Below, in pieces: positions 1 through 12,183 of a stretch of DNA of 64,000 nucleotides. Origin of the DNA: Ursus arctos (Eukaryota > Chordata > Mammalia > Carnivora > Ursidae). The notes beneath the pieces are model-generated. The model was not told the origin of the DNA, made no database searches, and worked only from the letters and a program-made list of their open reading frames with translations. Made by a program: the position numbers and the translations under genes. How positions within the stretch are numbered: the stretch's first letter is position 1; each line of letters opens with the position of its first letter. Location of the stretch: positions 7,016,199 to 7,080,198 of the forward strand of contig NW_026623078.1 in NCBI RefSeq assembly GCF_023065955.2, given 5' to 3'.

Positions 1-1138
1 TTCTTAATGCAAAGATGTCAATATTCTGTTTGTGAAGCGTATGCCTGTGTGAGCATCTGAGAGTGAAAAGAGAGAATGGGAGACTGAACCATTCCTGTCT
101 CTTAATCTCCCTATTACTAGTCCTGAAACCCACCATCTTCCTTTCCTGGTGCCCTGGCATCTCAAACATGTCAAGGATTCTGGAAGATCAATCTGTGCAT
201 TTCTCCTCAGTATCCCCCTCAGTTCCTACTTTAGTGTTAGCCTTCTCTACCCAGCCAAATCAGTTACCACACTTTGTCTTCTCTTTTCCAAACATTTATT
301 GGACTCTTTTGTCTGCAGAATCTCACTACTGTCCTGTTTTCTTTGTTACTGTGAGTCTAAACTTGTTTCCCTATTATGGTTGTTGTTGTTGTTTCTGCTG
401 GTGTCTTATTTAGATCTCAGGGGGAAAAGGGAAAACTAATGTAGCCCACAAATTTAAATATAAGTTCAGTGTATTTATTGTTTTAAATAGGTATTAATAA
501 AAAGGACATTTTGATCCCTTTTTGCAGAGGAAAGGTAATATGAAAAATAACTATAAGGAAATGCAACAAGGTATTAGTGGTGATCATGTATAGAAAGCCT
601 GAATGTAGAGAAACCATTTTAAAGAGTTTTCAAAAATCTCACTCATCAACTATAACCAACATCATAGTGACCACCAGCAGTGAAAAGGAGAGACTGATAA
701 ATGTAATGTTTCAGTGGGGCCACCATAAATAATGTCAAGTCTCTGTTACTAAGGAAAACAAGGAACCATGGATAGTGGGGTAACAACAGGTAGACTGTGT
801 CACAAGAATCTATTGTACATCCAGCCCTGTGCCATATACGGGGAGTGGAAAAGAGGTAAGATACATTACTTACATCTTTAATAAGCCGTAGAAATGAGAT
901 TAATCCACTAAGAGGAAAAAAAAAACAGAAAAAAATGTGTCTGATACCATTTCATAAACTATATGGAGGTGTGCTTAAGGCACACAGAAAAGAAATGTTG
1001 GATGAAAATAATCGGGGCAGAATTCTTGAAAGATGTGAGTCAAAGAGCAAGATCTAAAATTTCCTTAAAATAAAACTGCCTTATCTGAAGTACTGAGGCA
1101 CTCAGGGATTCTCTGACTTTACTAAGAACACCACAAAA
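1..1138. other. Non-coding DNA, no recognised element
   Basis: AT-rich intergenic sequence. Short open frames exist near the left edge but have no recognisable domain, codon bias or family motif. I see no SINE, L1 or OR signature here. Confidence 0.6.
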
Positions 1139-1342
1139 GGGGTACCTGGGTGACTCAGTTGGTTAAGTGTCTACTTTCCACTCAGTTCATGATTCTGGGG
1201 TCCTCCCCACATCAGGCTTCTTGCTCAATGGGGAGCCAGATTATCCCTCTCCCTCTGCCTGCTGCTCCCCCTGCTTGTGCCCTTTCTTTCTGTCAAATAA
1301 ATAAATACAATCTTGGAAAATAAAATAAATTTATAAAAAAAA
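1139..1342 (+). mobile_element. CAN-SINE (tRNA-derived carnivore SINE)
   Basis: The head GGGGTACCTGGGTGACTCAG carries the tRNA-like A box. A B-box region, a CT-rich middle and an AAATAAATAAAT tail follow. It is diverged from the young consensus (the usual GGTCATGATCC is altered), so it is an older copy. Confidence 0.85.
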
Positions 1343-2266
1343 GAGCACAACAAAAAGAAACAATTTTGTCCTTTTAAAAAACTGAAAATACTTTTAACCA
1401 AAAATTTGTAATACATCTCTTTGATTTAGTCATTTCAATAGTTCAAAGTCAATTCATTTTAGTTGCTTTAATGACTCTAGTCTGTGTATTGCAAAAATAA
1501 AAGTAGGATAATTTTCAGTAAAAACAATATGCTACTGGGATAATAGAGTATTCAAATTTTCCAGTAAGTTCTCTTAAACATTGTTCCACTCCAAAATATG
1601 TAAAATGTTCCTTTCCCCCTTATACAGAGACCATCCTTTGAGCAGTTTGTGAATTTACACTAACCTCTTAATGGTATGCAGTGTATATTTCTATGTATTT
1701 ATTTCTATATGTGTTATATTGCGTCCTCATTATCTCTTTGTGAATGCATTTCCCCTACTATATTATGTGGTATTTGTGGGGAAAGACTAGGAAAGGAAGG
1801 AAGAAGGTAAAAGGAAGAAAGCAAGAAAAGGAGGAGGGAGGAAGAGAAGCAAGGGAAAGAGGGTGGGAGGGACACAAGGAGGCAGTCTCTGGGGAGATAC
1901 ACTTCTGTTTTTAAGGGAAATGGTCAAAGTCCTCAGAGATATCTTTCTCTTGTAACCTCATTCTAAATCATTCATTATACAGTAAGAAATCTTAACTTGA
2001 ATTGAAGGGATCTATCAAGTAGTTAAATGAGATACTCACACTGTTTACTTTCCTACTTTAAAGTAAGAGAAGATAAACCTTGACAGTATGGAAAGGTCTA
2101 AGTTTAGTCCACCTAAAGACAAAAAAAGAAAATTGTCTTAAATTTTTGCCTGTCCAAGGAAATCTTACAAGACAGTTCAATTTTAGAGAGTATTCCTTAA
2201 ATTCATTAGTAAGTTACAGACTACTGAAGGTATCAGCTAATTCTCTCATTTTGCAATTCTGACGAG
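1343..2266. other. Non-coding DNA with a purine-rich tract
   Basis: Intergenic sequence downstream (on the minus strand) of the OR pseudogene. About 1785-1880 is a degenerate GGAAG/GGGAGG purine tract on the plus strand. No gene or named repeat is recognised. Confidence 0.5.
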
Positions 2267-3241
2267 CTATCCCTCCTGCTTTTCCTTCAAGGAGACCTTG
2301 TGATTCCATATCTGTTTCATGGCATTCTTTACATCCTCATTCCTCAGAGTGTAGATGAGTGGGTTTAACATCGGGGTGATGGTAGTATAGAACACAGACA
2401 CAGCCTTATCCAGTGGGAAAGTAGTGGATGGACACAGATAAATAAAGAAACAAGGGACAAAGAAGAAAGTTACTACAGTGAAATGAGACCCACAGGTAGA
2501 GAGAGCCTTATGCCGGCTCTCTGAAGACCGCTTGCGAAGACTGAATAGAATGACGGTGTAGGAGGCCAGAAGAATGAGGAAACACCCCAGAGCAAGAAGA
2601 CCACTGTTAACAACCACCAACATATTTACCAGGGTTGTATCAGCACAGGCAAGTTTTAGGACTGGGTGGATATCACAAACATAATGGTCAATGACCCGAT
2701 TATTGCAGAAAGGCAGCTGAAAGGTCAGGAGGGTCTGAACAAAGGAATGACCCAGAGCTCCTATCCAGGACAGTTATGCCAGCACAATACAAGCATTGGC
2801 ACTCATGATAGTGGTATAACGGAGAGGCTGGCAGATGGCAGCGTAGTGGTCAAAAGCCATAACTATCAAGACAAAAATCTTAGCACAACCAAAAAAGTGG
2901 AAGGTGAACATCTGAGTTACACAGCCCCAGTAGGAAATGGTCTTTTTCTCAGAAATAAAGTCTGCAATCATCTTGGGTGCTGTGGCTGAGGAATAGGCAA
3001 TGTCCACAAAGGACAGGTTACTGAGGAAGAAATACATGGGTGTATGGAGCGGGGGATCAGAAAAGACCGTAAGCAAAATGAGCAGTTTTCCCACCGTGAT
3101 CACGATGTAGAAGAGGAGGACTAAGGCAAAGAACATCAGTTGCATTCCAGGATCTTGGGAAAGTCCTAGGAATATAAACTCAGTGACATTGTTAGCTACT
3201 TCTGTGGGGACCCAGATGATACTGGCTTGGTGGCTCTGGCT
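2267..3241 (-). pseudogene. Olfactory receptor family 4-like pseudogene
   Basis: Reading the minus strand from about 3241 gives a class II OR: NNVTEFIFLGLSQ before TM1, LHTPMYFFLSNLSF in TM2, a long ECL2 with cysteines, KALSTCGSHFTVV before TM6 and PMLNPLIYTLRN in TM7, ending at 2267. Damage: an in-frame TAA at 2776-2774 at the start of TM4, with the frame continuing unbroken on both sides. No in-frame ATG precedes NNVTEF; the first methionine lies inside TM1. The TM1 asparagine is lysine (TVGKLLI) and the DRY arginine is histidine (MAFDHYAAIC). A splice-acceptor-like TTTATTTTTGCAG lies just upstream, as is usual for OR coding exons. Family 4 is inferred from motif style; the subfamily is not resolved. 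It would be a chemosensory GPCR if intact. Confidence 0.9.
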
Positions 3242-3489
3242 CTCTGCAAAAATAAATAAATATCACAAACCACTGTAAGCATGGTAAAGCCTAACAGGAA
3301 CAGTCTTATGAAAATATTTAAGTGATGCTAAATAGGAGATGAAATTCTTCATATTTCTTGAACATAGTTAATGGGTATTTTCCTCACCATTAATTTTCTT
3401 ACCACATTATTGACTCGCATTGGATTTTCTGTTAAACTTAGACCTATACTTCTCAAGTGTTAAATGTGTGTAAGAATAGTACACACCAT

Positions 3490-3689
3490 GGGGTGCCTGG
3501 GTGACTCAGGCTGTTGGCCATCTGCCTTATGCTCAGGTCATGATCCCATAGTCATGGTACTTAGTCCCGCATGGGGCTCCCTGCTCTGCGGGGATTCTGC
3601 TTCTCCTTCTCCCTGCCATTCCCTCTGCTTGTAGTCACTCTCTCTCTGTCAAATAAATAAATAAAATCTATTAAAAAAAGAAAAGGAAC
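3490..3689 (+). mobile_element. CAN-SINE with target-site duplication
   Basis: Head GGGGTGCCTGGGTGACTCAG, tail AAATAAATAAATAAAATC plus A-run. It is flanked by AGTACACACCAT at 3478-3489 and 3690-3701, a clear target-site duplication from L1-mediated insertion. Confidence 0.93.
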
Positions 3690-3701
3690 AGTACACACCA
3701 T

Positions 3702-4139
3702 AGAAGTGCTGTAAGGATCACCTTTGAAGTACCTGTCACCCTGTAAGAGAATATGTAATTATCATCACTCCTCTAAAAGTGACCAGAGAACGTGCTGAAT
3801 GGAAGAAGGGAGAAAGCCTGGAGCAGAGTCATCTAAGGACACTAAACTCCTTTGTATGTTCACATCCTAATTCCCATTTATATGTATTTCCATGCTTTCC
3901 ATGTTTAGAAAATGTATCTACTGCTGACACCCACCTGCTCAAATACATTCTTTGACTAGAGTAGTACCAGAATATAGTCCATATTCCTGAATGGCTTCCT
4001 GTCTGAGTTCAGGAAAGATGACTCAAAGATGTTCAGACAGCTGGTATATTCTTCCTGAATCATGGCTATCTCAACTCGATCTGGGGCTGAGAAAATTATT
4101 CCAAGTCTAAGACCCAAGATCTTTCTATTGTCTTCACTG
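3702..4139. other. Non-coding DNA, no recognised element
   Basis: Intergenic sequence between a SINE and a MIR-like relic. No long frame or repeat signature is seen. Confidence 0.5.
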
Positions 4140-4330
4140 GGAGAAAGAGCATAGGATTTAAAGATAGACCAATAGGGCCTGACTCAACAACCCTACCTCT
4201 TACAGGCTGTGTGATCTTAACACAATTTTCCTCACTTCTATTAACTTCAAAGTCCTTCCCTGGGAAAGAATAATGCCACTCATGTAAGGATTGAATTAAT
4301 TAATGAGCATAAAAGCAACCAGTTACCAGT
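4140..4330 (+). repeat. MIR-like ancient SINE relic
   Basis: CTCTTACAGGCTGTGTGATC followed by a 'CTCACTTCTATTAACTTC' and 'AATAATGCCACTCATGTAAGGATTGAATTAATTAATG' layout follows the MIR core order (CTTACTAGCTGTGTGACC, then CCTCAGTTTCC, then AGGATTAAATGAG). Strongly diverged; called by layout only. Confidence 0.55.
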
Positions 4331-4522
4331 AAATCAAAGTCATATCACTTCAGTGAAAGAATTTCAGCAGCATCAGTATCAAATATCTGAACACTGTGGA
4401 CCAGGGGCTATATGGGATGGATCATTTCCATTCATCTGCCCAGGTTCTTAGGTCAGATTTAGTCTCTCAGATAATGCCAAAGAATATATACTAGTTATAA
4501 TGGTGTTAAAGAAATAAGATTG

Positions 4523-4691
4523 GGGGCACCTGGGTGGCTCAGCCATTAAGCATCTGCCTTTGGTTCAGGTCATCATCCCAGGGTTCTGGTATCGAGCCCC
4601 ACATTGGGCTCCCTGCTTGGTGGGAAGCCTATTTCTCCCTCTCCCATTGCCCTTGCTTGTGTTCCCTCTCTCGCTGTCTCTCTCTCTCTCT
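4523..4691 (+). mobile_element. CAN-SINE body
   Basis: GGGGCACCTGGGTGGCTCAG head, B-box region with GGTATCGAGCCCC, and a CT-rich end (CTCTCGCTGTCTCTCTC). The usual AAATAAAT tail has been replaced or expanded into the adjoining GAAA array. Confidence 0.92.
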
Positions 4692-4716
4692 GAGAAAGAA
4701 AGAAAGAAAGAAAGAA

Positions 4717-4772
<56 letters not shown>

Positions 4773-4783
4773 AAAAGAAAGAT
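4692..4783 (+). repeat. (GAAA)n microsatellite grown from a SINE tail
   Basis: About 23 GAAA units with few interruptions directly abut the CAN-SINE body, so the tail seeded the array. Open frames here encode only Lys/Glu/Arg repeats and are not genes. Likely length-polymorphic. Confidence 0.95.
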
Positions 4784-4879
4784 TGCACCCTTATTTCACT
4801 TCATAAGGCCACCTAAATTATTTCAAATAAAACAAATAGTAAGACTGCAACTTCCTGAAATCCTCTGGGAAAAAGATTT

Positions 4880-5025
4880 AGTCTTTTTATTTTTTAATTT
4901 TTTATTATGTTATGTTAGTCACCATACAGTACATCATTAGTTTTTGACGTAGTGTTCCATGATTCATTGTCTGCGTATAACACCCAGTGCTCTATGCAAT
5001 ACGTGCCCTCCTTAACACCCAAAGA
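4880..5025 (-). mobile_element. L1 3' end fragment, 5'-truncated
   Basis: TTATTATGTTATGTTAGTCACCATACAGTACATC... is the reverse complement of the carnivore L1 3' end, and only about 145 bp is present. This is a very short, 5'-truncated L1 insertion. Confidence 0.88.
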
Positions 5026-5145
5026 TATTTAGTCTTAGTTTCTTCTGTGAGCTCTTTGCAAGGAAAAGAGATAAAATACTCTGGATCTCTTTCCTAACAG
5101 CAAGTTCCATCCCACAGTAAGTTCTTTATGCAATAGTGTCTTTGA

Positions 5146-5263
5146 CAATATCCCTCATAGAGACATTATGTCAATATCCCTCATATAGACATTATGACAT
5201 TATGACATTATGACATTATGACAATATCCCTCATAGTCAATATCCCTCATAGAGACATTATGA
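5146..5263 (+). repeat. Compound tandem repeat
   Basis: A unit CAATATCCCTCATAGAGACATTATG recurs about four times in full or part, with a run of the 8-mer GACATTAT/ATGACATT embedded in the second copy. The arrangement is short unit amplification within a longer unit. No coding content. Confidence 0.85.
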
Positions 5264-7161
5264 CTCATGTGCATGTTTTCATGTCTCTGGTCACTTGACA
5301 TCATTTTATTACCTGTCAATCCTTTGAACTTTTACATATAGAAACATTTAAAGTCCCAATTTATCCTGTTCTTTTAATTGTTCACAACTGAGGAAGTAAC
5401 TTACTAAGTATTTGTGGAACTGAGAAATAAGGAATAATAATCTGAATAAGTCTTGAAAAAAAAATCTGCTCATGCGTAAATGTACCACAACATAGACTCT
5501 TTTAGATACCATCTATATGATCTTCTACATTTCACACAGCACAATATTTATCCTTTCAGTTGATAAATATTTATGGAGCACATTCTCTGTGTCTGGCATT
5601 GTGCTTGGAACATAAAAAGATAAATAAAATCCAATACCTGACATAAAGTCTTTCATTTTAGAGTAATACCTTTAAAAGACCTTTTCAAATCCTCTTAGAC
5701 TGGACCATAATTCATGAAAATCCTATACTTGTATAGATGAGAAAAAAAAAAAACTTAGTTATCACCTGACTGTATTCTACTCATCTAACCACTGGTGAAA
5801 GTAAAGTTCAGGGAGAAAACTGAATTATCTAGGTTGCACAGTTAGTGTAAAGCTGGAACTAAATTCCAATTGAAATAATATTGATACACTTTAAGTTACA
5901 GTAAACTACTTCCCAAATTACTCGATAGAGTTATTAGAACAGATGTTATAAGTGGTTGAATAATTTAAATATTCCTTTTTATCCTTGAATATGATTTGAA
6001 TATATTAAAATTGTCCTCACCTCTCTCCTGGTTGTTATCTTGTCATTACAGATGGGAAACTTACTCTGGCCATCTTCTTGAGTCTGGTCCCACGACATGG
6101 ATTTGGACAATCTGAGATCTTCTTGGATCAATAAACCTTTCTGAGATGGAAATGGGATCTGTATCTAGATATTCATGCTAAAAGATTGAAACCTATATAG
6201 TGATGTTTCTCTTATGAGTTTGTCCCATTTCACAAAAGGATTACACCTACAGCCTGAAAAGAGGTCCTACATTATTTATTCTTTCTCTCTCTCTCTCTCC
6301 TCTCAGAAGATTTTATGAGCTTATAGCTGTGCCTTGGCTTCTGATCTTGGTCTGTAAGACTTTATTTCTATATTCCTGGATGACAAGAGAGAGATTGCCA
6401 GCAATCTCTATGCATCATCACAGCCCTGAGGGAACAGCTAGCCAGGTGATTGGGTAGCATCTGGAGAGTATTGTTAGAGAAAGTGCAAGTATAATTCCCA
6501 CTAAGGGACCCCTTGTAAAACTATATTGAAGGCTACTTGGTAAATTGCTAGTTAAAAATACGCAGGCTATTTTTACAGCTTTGCACAGTTTACTCAAAGT
6601 TGGTGCAAGGGAAGGTAGTTGATGTTTTGTATCATTATATTGCACCACTAGCCCAAGTACAGTAGTTCAAAAACTATTAAACTATTTTCATTTAAAATTT
6701 CATTTTAAAATTTGCTGAAGCTCAAGTACACAAGCACAATGTGCTAATTGGTGGCACAGTAAAGATAATGCCTCAGCCCTATATTGACCTGAATGAGTCT
6801 CTAAGGCATTGAGGTCAAGGGGGCTTCACAAGAATTGAGCATTACACCCCTGCAATCTAGTGTAAAATTTGTTACTGAATTACAGCGTGAACGTTCAGGT
6901 CATGCCTAAAGTTCTGTGTGTTTGAGTGGCACAACCTCAACAATGAGAAATGCAGTAACTCAAATAGCATTCATCTCAGTTAGGCAGAAAGGATTATCAC
7001 GTTGCAGCACAGAAGTGCCTTTTGTTGTTGTTGAAAACAGTTTATTGTTCTATGACTCTCTAAGTTACAAATAAATGGCTGTTTAGATAAGGAATGGCCG
7101 ACTGTGGAAGTACTGTTTTTACTGAATTCCCCAAATTCTTTTTGAGATGAAAATCTGTCAC

Positions 7162-7167
<6 letters not shown>
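5264..7167. other. Non-coding DNA with L2/MIR-like scraps
   Basis: Mostly unassigned. About 5555-5650 (TTTATGGAGCACATTCTCTG, TGTCTGGCATTGTGC) resembles an L2-type 3' region. About 5800-5865 (GTTGCACAGTTAGTGTAAAG, GCTGGAACTAAATTCC) resembles MIR or L2. A CT run sits at about 6280-6302. No gene is recognised. Confidence 0.45.
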
Positions 7168-7192
<25 letters not shown>

Positions 7193-9519
7193 ATTATGTT
7201 ATGTTAGTCACTATACAGTACATCATTAGTTTTTGATGTAGTGTACCACGGTTCATTGTTTGCGTATAACACCCAGTGCTCCATGCAATACGTGCCCTTC
7301 TTAATACCCATCACAAGGCTAACCCATCCCCTCAATCTCCTCCCCCAATAAAACCCTCAGATAGTTTCTGGGAGTTGACAGTTCTCATGGTTTGTCTCCC
7401 CTTCTGACTCCCCCACCTTCACTTTTCCTTCCTTCTCCTAATGTCCTCCATGCTATTACTTTGTTCCACATATAAGTGAAACCATATGATAATTGTCATT
7501 CTCTGCTTGACTTATTTCACTTAGCATAATCTCCTCCAGTTCCATCCATGTCAATGCAAATGGTGGGTAATCATTCTTTGTGATGGCTGAGTAATATTCC
7601 ATTGTATATATGGACCACATCTTCTTTATCCAGTGGTCTGTTGAAGGGCATCTCGGCTCCTTCCACAGTTTGGCTATTTAGACATTGCTGCTATGAACAT
7701 TGGGATGCATATGCCCCTTCATTTCACTACATCTGTATCATTGGGGTAAATACCCAGCAGTGGAATTGCTGGGTCATAGAGCAGCTCTATTTTTAACTTT
7801 TTGGGGAACCTCCACACTGTTTTCCAAAGTGGCTATACCAACTGGCATTCCCACCAACAGTGTAAGAGGGTTCCCCTTTCTCCAAAACATCTCCAACACT
7901 TGTTGTTTCTTGCCTTGTCAATTTTTGCCATTCTAACTGGTGTAAGGTGGTATCTCAATGTGGTTTTGATTTGAATTTCCCTGATGGCTAATGATGTTGA
8001 GCATCTTTTCATGTGTCTATTAGCCATTCCTATGTCTTCTTTGGAAAAGTGTCTGTTCATGTCTTCTGCCCATTTTTTGACTGATTATTTGTTTTTAAGG
8101 TGTTGAGTTTGAGAAGTGCTTTATAGATCTTGGATCCAGCCCTTTATCTGTAGTGTAATTTGCAAATACCTTCTCCCATTCTGTGGTTTGCCTCTTTCTT
8201 TTGTTGACCATTTCCTTTCCTGTGTAGGAGCTTTTTATCTTAATGAAGTTCCAAAAGTTCATTTTCACTTTTGTTTCCCTTGCCTTTGGAGACATGTTTT
8301 GAAAGAAGTTGCTGTGGCCGATGTCAAAGAGGTTATTACCTACATTCTCCTCTATGATTTTGATGGATTCCTGTCTTACATTGAGGTCTTTCATCCATTT
8401 TGAGTTTATTTTGGTGTATGGTATAAGAGAATGGTTGAGTTTCATTCTTCTGTGTATAGCTGTTCAATTTTCCCAGCACTATTTACTGAAGAGACTGTCT
8501 TTTTCCCATTGGCTATTTTTTTTCCTGCATTGTTGAAGATTAGTTGATTGTAGAGTTGAGGGTCCATATCTGGGCTCTCTATTCTTTCCCATTGATCTAT
8601 GTGTCTGTTTTTGTGCCAGTACCATGCTGTCTTGGTGATCACATCTTTGTAATATAGCTTGAAATCAGGCAACATGATGCCCCCAGCTTTGTTTTTCTTG
8701 TCCAACATTTCCTTGGTGATTGGGGATCTTTTCTGTCTCTATACAAATTTTAGGATTGTTTGTTCCAGCACTTTAAAAAAATGTCATTGGTATTTTGATT
8801 AGGATGGCATTGAAAGTATAGATTGCTCTGGGTAGCACAGACATTTTAACAATGTTTATTCTTCCTAACCATTAGCATAGAATGGTTTTCCATCTTTTTG
8901 TGTCTTCTTCAATTACTTTCATAAGTGTTCTGTAGTTTCTAGAGTACAGTTCCTTTACCTCTTTGGTTAGGTTTATTCCAAGGTATGTTATTATTATTAT
9001 TTTTTTTGGTGCTATTGTAAATGGAATTCACTAATTTCTTTTTCTACAGTTGCATTATTAGTGTACAGGAAAGAAACTGAGTTCTGTGCATTGATTTTGT
9101 ATCCTGCCACATTACTGAATTGTTCTATGAGTTCCAGTAATTTGCGGGTGGAGTCTTTTGGGTTTTCCACATAAAGTATCGTGTCATCTGTAAAGAGAGA
9201 GAGTTTGACTTCTTTTCCAATATGAATACCTTTTATTGTCTGATTGCTGTTGCTAGGACTTCCGGTACTATGTTGAACAATAGTGGAGAGAGAGGGCATC
9301 CTTGCTGTGTTCCTGATCTTAAGGGAAATACTCTCAGCTTTTCCCCATTGAGAATGATATTCGCTGTGGGCTTTTCATAGATGGTTTTTATGAATTTGTG
9401 GAATGTACCCTCTATCCCTACACTCTGAAGAGTTTTAATCAGGAAAGGATGCTGTATTTTGTCAAATGCTTTTCTGCATCAATTGAGAGGATCATATAGT
9501 TCTTGTGTCTTTTCTTGTT

Positions 9520-10270
9520 TGGGCCACCCCTGCACTGATTTCTTGAGCCTATCTCTTCCTCTTTGTTGCTTTTGCTGGGACACATCCTCCCATACTTTCA
9601 AAGACAGGGTACTTATAAAGTAAATTTTGTAAATCTTTGCATGAATGAAAAGTTCTTATTCTACTTTCATACCTGATTGATGGTTTCGTTCTGTCTAGAA
9701 TTCTAGGCTGAAAATCAGATTCAGGCACTTTTCTACTGTACTGAAGGGTCTAGCGTTGTTACTAAACACTCTAATGCCTTTTGGGTTTTGCATACTTTTT
9801 GTGGCCTATATTTTTTTCTGTCCCTCTCAATAATTTTACAATCTTCCTAACCTCTAGGGTAATAAAACTGCATAATAATGTGTCTTAGTTATTGTTTTCT
9901 CATCACTAGGGTGGGCACTCAGTACATCTTCTGGATCTGGAGACTTAAACCTTCCTCCTAAGAGTTTTCCTTTCATTGTTCCTTTTAAATTTTTCTCCTC
10001 TGTTTTCTCTGTTCTCCTGGAACAAATATGAGTTGAATGTTTTACCTCTTGCCTAGATTTTTCATATTTTTTCCTATTTTTCTTTTCTTTGATTTTTTAA
10101 AACTCTACTTTCTTAGAGAAGTTCTTTGACTCTATATTCCAACCCTCTATTGACTTGTCTTAATTTCATTATTCTCTTATTTTGTTTTCAAAAATAATTC
10201 TTTTGATTTTTTTTTTGTATCATGTTCTCATTGCACTACTGGAAATACTTTCTGTATATTGGATGGGTAT
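9520..10270. repeat. Older diverged repeat-like segment between two L1 pieces
   Basis: About 750 bp not matching the carnivore L1 on either side. Phrases such as CTAGAATTCTAGGCTGAAAATC, CCTCTGTTTTCTCTGTTCTC and CCAACCCTCTATTGA recall an ancient LINE-derived repeat read antisense; this is a memory-based resemblance. The L1 sequence on its two sides overlaps by about 74 bp. Confidence 0.4.
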
Positions 10271-11321
10271 GGATGCTGTATATTGTCAAATGCTTTTTCT
10301 GCATCAATTGAGAGGATCATATGGTTCTTGTCTCTTCTCTTAGTAATGTGTTCTATCACACTGATTGATTTGAGAATGTTGAACCACCTTGCATCCCAGG
10401 GATGAATCCCATCTTGTCCTGATGGATAATCCTTTTAATGTATTGTTGGATCCTATTAGCTGAGATCTTGTTGAGAATTTTGGCAACCATATTTTTCAGG
10501 GATATTGGTCTGTAATTCTCCTTTTTGATGGGATCAAGGTAATGCTGGCCTCATAGAATGAGTTTGGAATTTTTCCTTCTGTTTCTATTTTTGAAACAGC
10601 TTCAGGAGAATAGGTATTATTTCTTCTTTGAATGTTTGGTAGAATTCCCCGGGGAATCTGTCAGGCCCTGGACTCTTGTTTTTTGGGAGGTTTCTGATCA
10701 CTGCTTCAATTTCACTACTTGTTATTGGTCTATTCCGGTTGTCAATTTTTTTCCTGTTTCAGTCTTGGTAGTTTATACGTTTCCAGGAAGGCATCCATTT
10801 CTTCCAGGTTGCTTAATTTATTGGCATATAGGTGTTGATAATTGTTTCTAATGATTGTTTCTATATACTTGGTGTTAGTCGTGATCTCTCCCTTTCATTC
10901 ATAATTTTATTGATTTGGGTCCTTTCTCTTTTCTTTTGGATAAGTCTGGCCAATGGTTTATCTATCTTATTAATTCTTTCAAAGAACCAGCTTCTAGTTT
11001 CGTTGATCTACTCTACTGTATTTCTACTCTATTTCTGGTTTCTAATTCATTGATCTCTGCTTTAATCTTTATTATTTCTTTTCTAGTGCATGGCTTAGGC
11101 CTTCTTTGTTGTTCCCTCTCCAATTCTTTAAGGTGTAAATATAGATTGTGTATTCTAGATTTCTCTATTTTTTTGAGTGGTGCTTGGATGGCTATGTATT
11201 TCCCCCATAGGACCACCTTTGCAGTATCCTGTAGGTTTTGGACCAAAATATTTTCATTCTCATTCATTTTCATAAATTGTTTAAGTTCTTCTTTGATTTC
11301 CTGGTTGACCCAAACATTCTT

Positions 11322-11421
11322 TTTTTTAATGTTTTTTTATTATATTATGTTAGTCACCATACAGTACATCCCTGGTTTCTGATATAAAGTTCGATGATTC
11401 ATTAGTTGCATATAACACACA
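11322..11421 (-). mobile_element. 100-bp L1 3' end inserted in L1
   Basis: A minimal 5'-truncated L1 (poly-T, then TTATTATATTATGTTAGTCA...) interrupts ORF2 of the host L1. The target-site duplication is exact: GACCCAAACATTCTT at 11307-11321 and 11422-11436. Confidence 0.94.
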
Positions 11422-12183
11422 GACCCAAACATTCTTAAGCAGTGTTTGAATTTCTTCCAAATTTTTCTCATGACTGAGTTCCAGTTTCAAAGCATTGTGG
11501 TCTGAGAATACACAGGAAATAATCTCAATCTTTTGGTATCTGTTGAGACCTGATTTGTGACCCAGTATGTGGTCTACTCTGGAGAAAGTCTCATGTGCAT
11601 TCAAGAAGAATGTGTATTCTGTTGTTTTAGGGTAGAATGTTCTGTATATATCAATGAGGTCCATCTGGTCCAGTGCATCATTCAAAGCTCTTTTTTCTTT
11701 GTTTATTTTCTGCTTAGATGATCTGTCTATTGCTGAGAGTGGAGTGTTGAGGTCCACTACTATTAATGTATTATTATCAACATGTCCCTTTATTTTGGTT
11801 AACAGTTGGCTTATGTAGTTGGCTGCTCCCATGTTGGGAGCATAGATATTTATAATTGTTAGATCCTCTTGTTGGATAGACACTTTAAGAATGATATAGT
11901 GTCCTTCTGTATCTCTAACTACAGTCTTTAGCTTAAAATCTAATTTGTCTGATATGAGAATTGCTACCCCAGCTTTCTTTTGAGGTCCGTTGGCATGAAC
12001 AATTGTTCTCCATCCCTTCATTTTCAGTCTCGACGTATCTTTAGTTTCGAAATGAGTCCCTTGTAGACAGCATATGGATGGGTCATCTCTTTTTATCCAA
12101 TCTGCAACCCTGTGGTGTTTCATGGGAGCATTTAGGCCATTCATATTGAGAGTGATTACTGAAAGATATGATTTTAATGTCAT
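11350..12183 (-). pseudogene. L1 ORF2 N-terminal endonuclease fragment
   Basis: The frame opens with MTLKSYLSVITLNMNGLNAP, the standard ORF2 start. It keeps endonuclease landmarks: an NMNGLNAP asparagine, a 'VDLNTPLSAIDR' region, SRVDHILG and [10 protein letters not shown]. The normal active-site GDLN reads VDLN. About 250 residues are L1 before the frame runs into the inserted L1 tail at 11421 and stops. It would nick target DNA in an intact L1 but cannot form a full protein here. Confidence 0.85.

Noticed and set aside
63..439. Two overlapping frames of about 100 codons
   Set aside because: No domain, no start context, overlapping each other in different frames; chance frames in non-coding DNA.
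4534..4940. Lys/Glu-rich open frames
   Set aside because: They translate a CAN-SINE and its (GAAA)n tail in several frames; low complexity, not genes.
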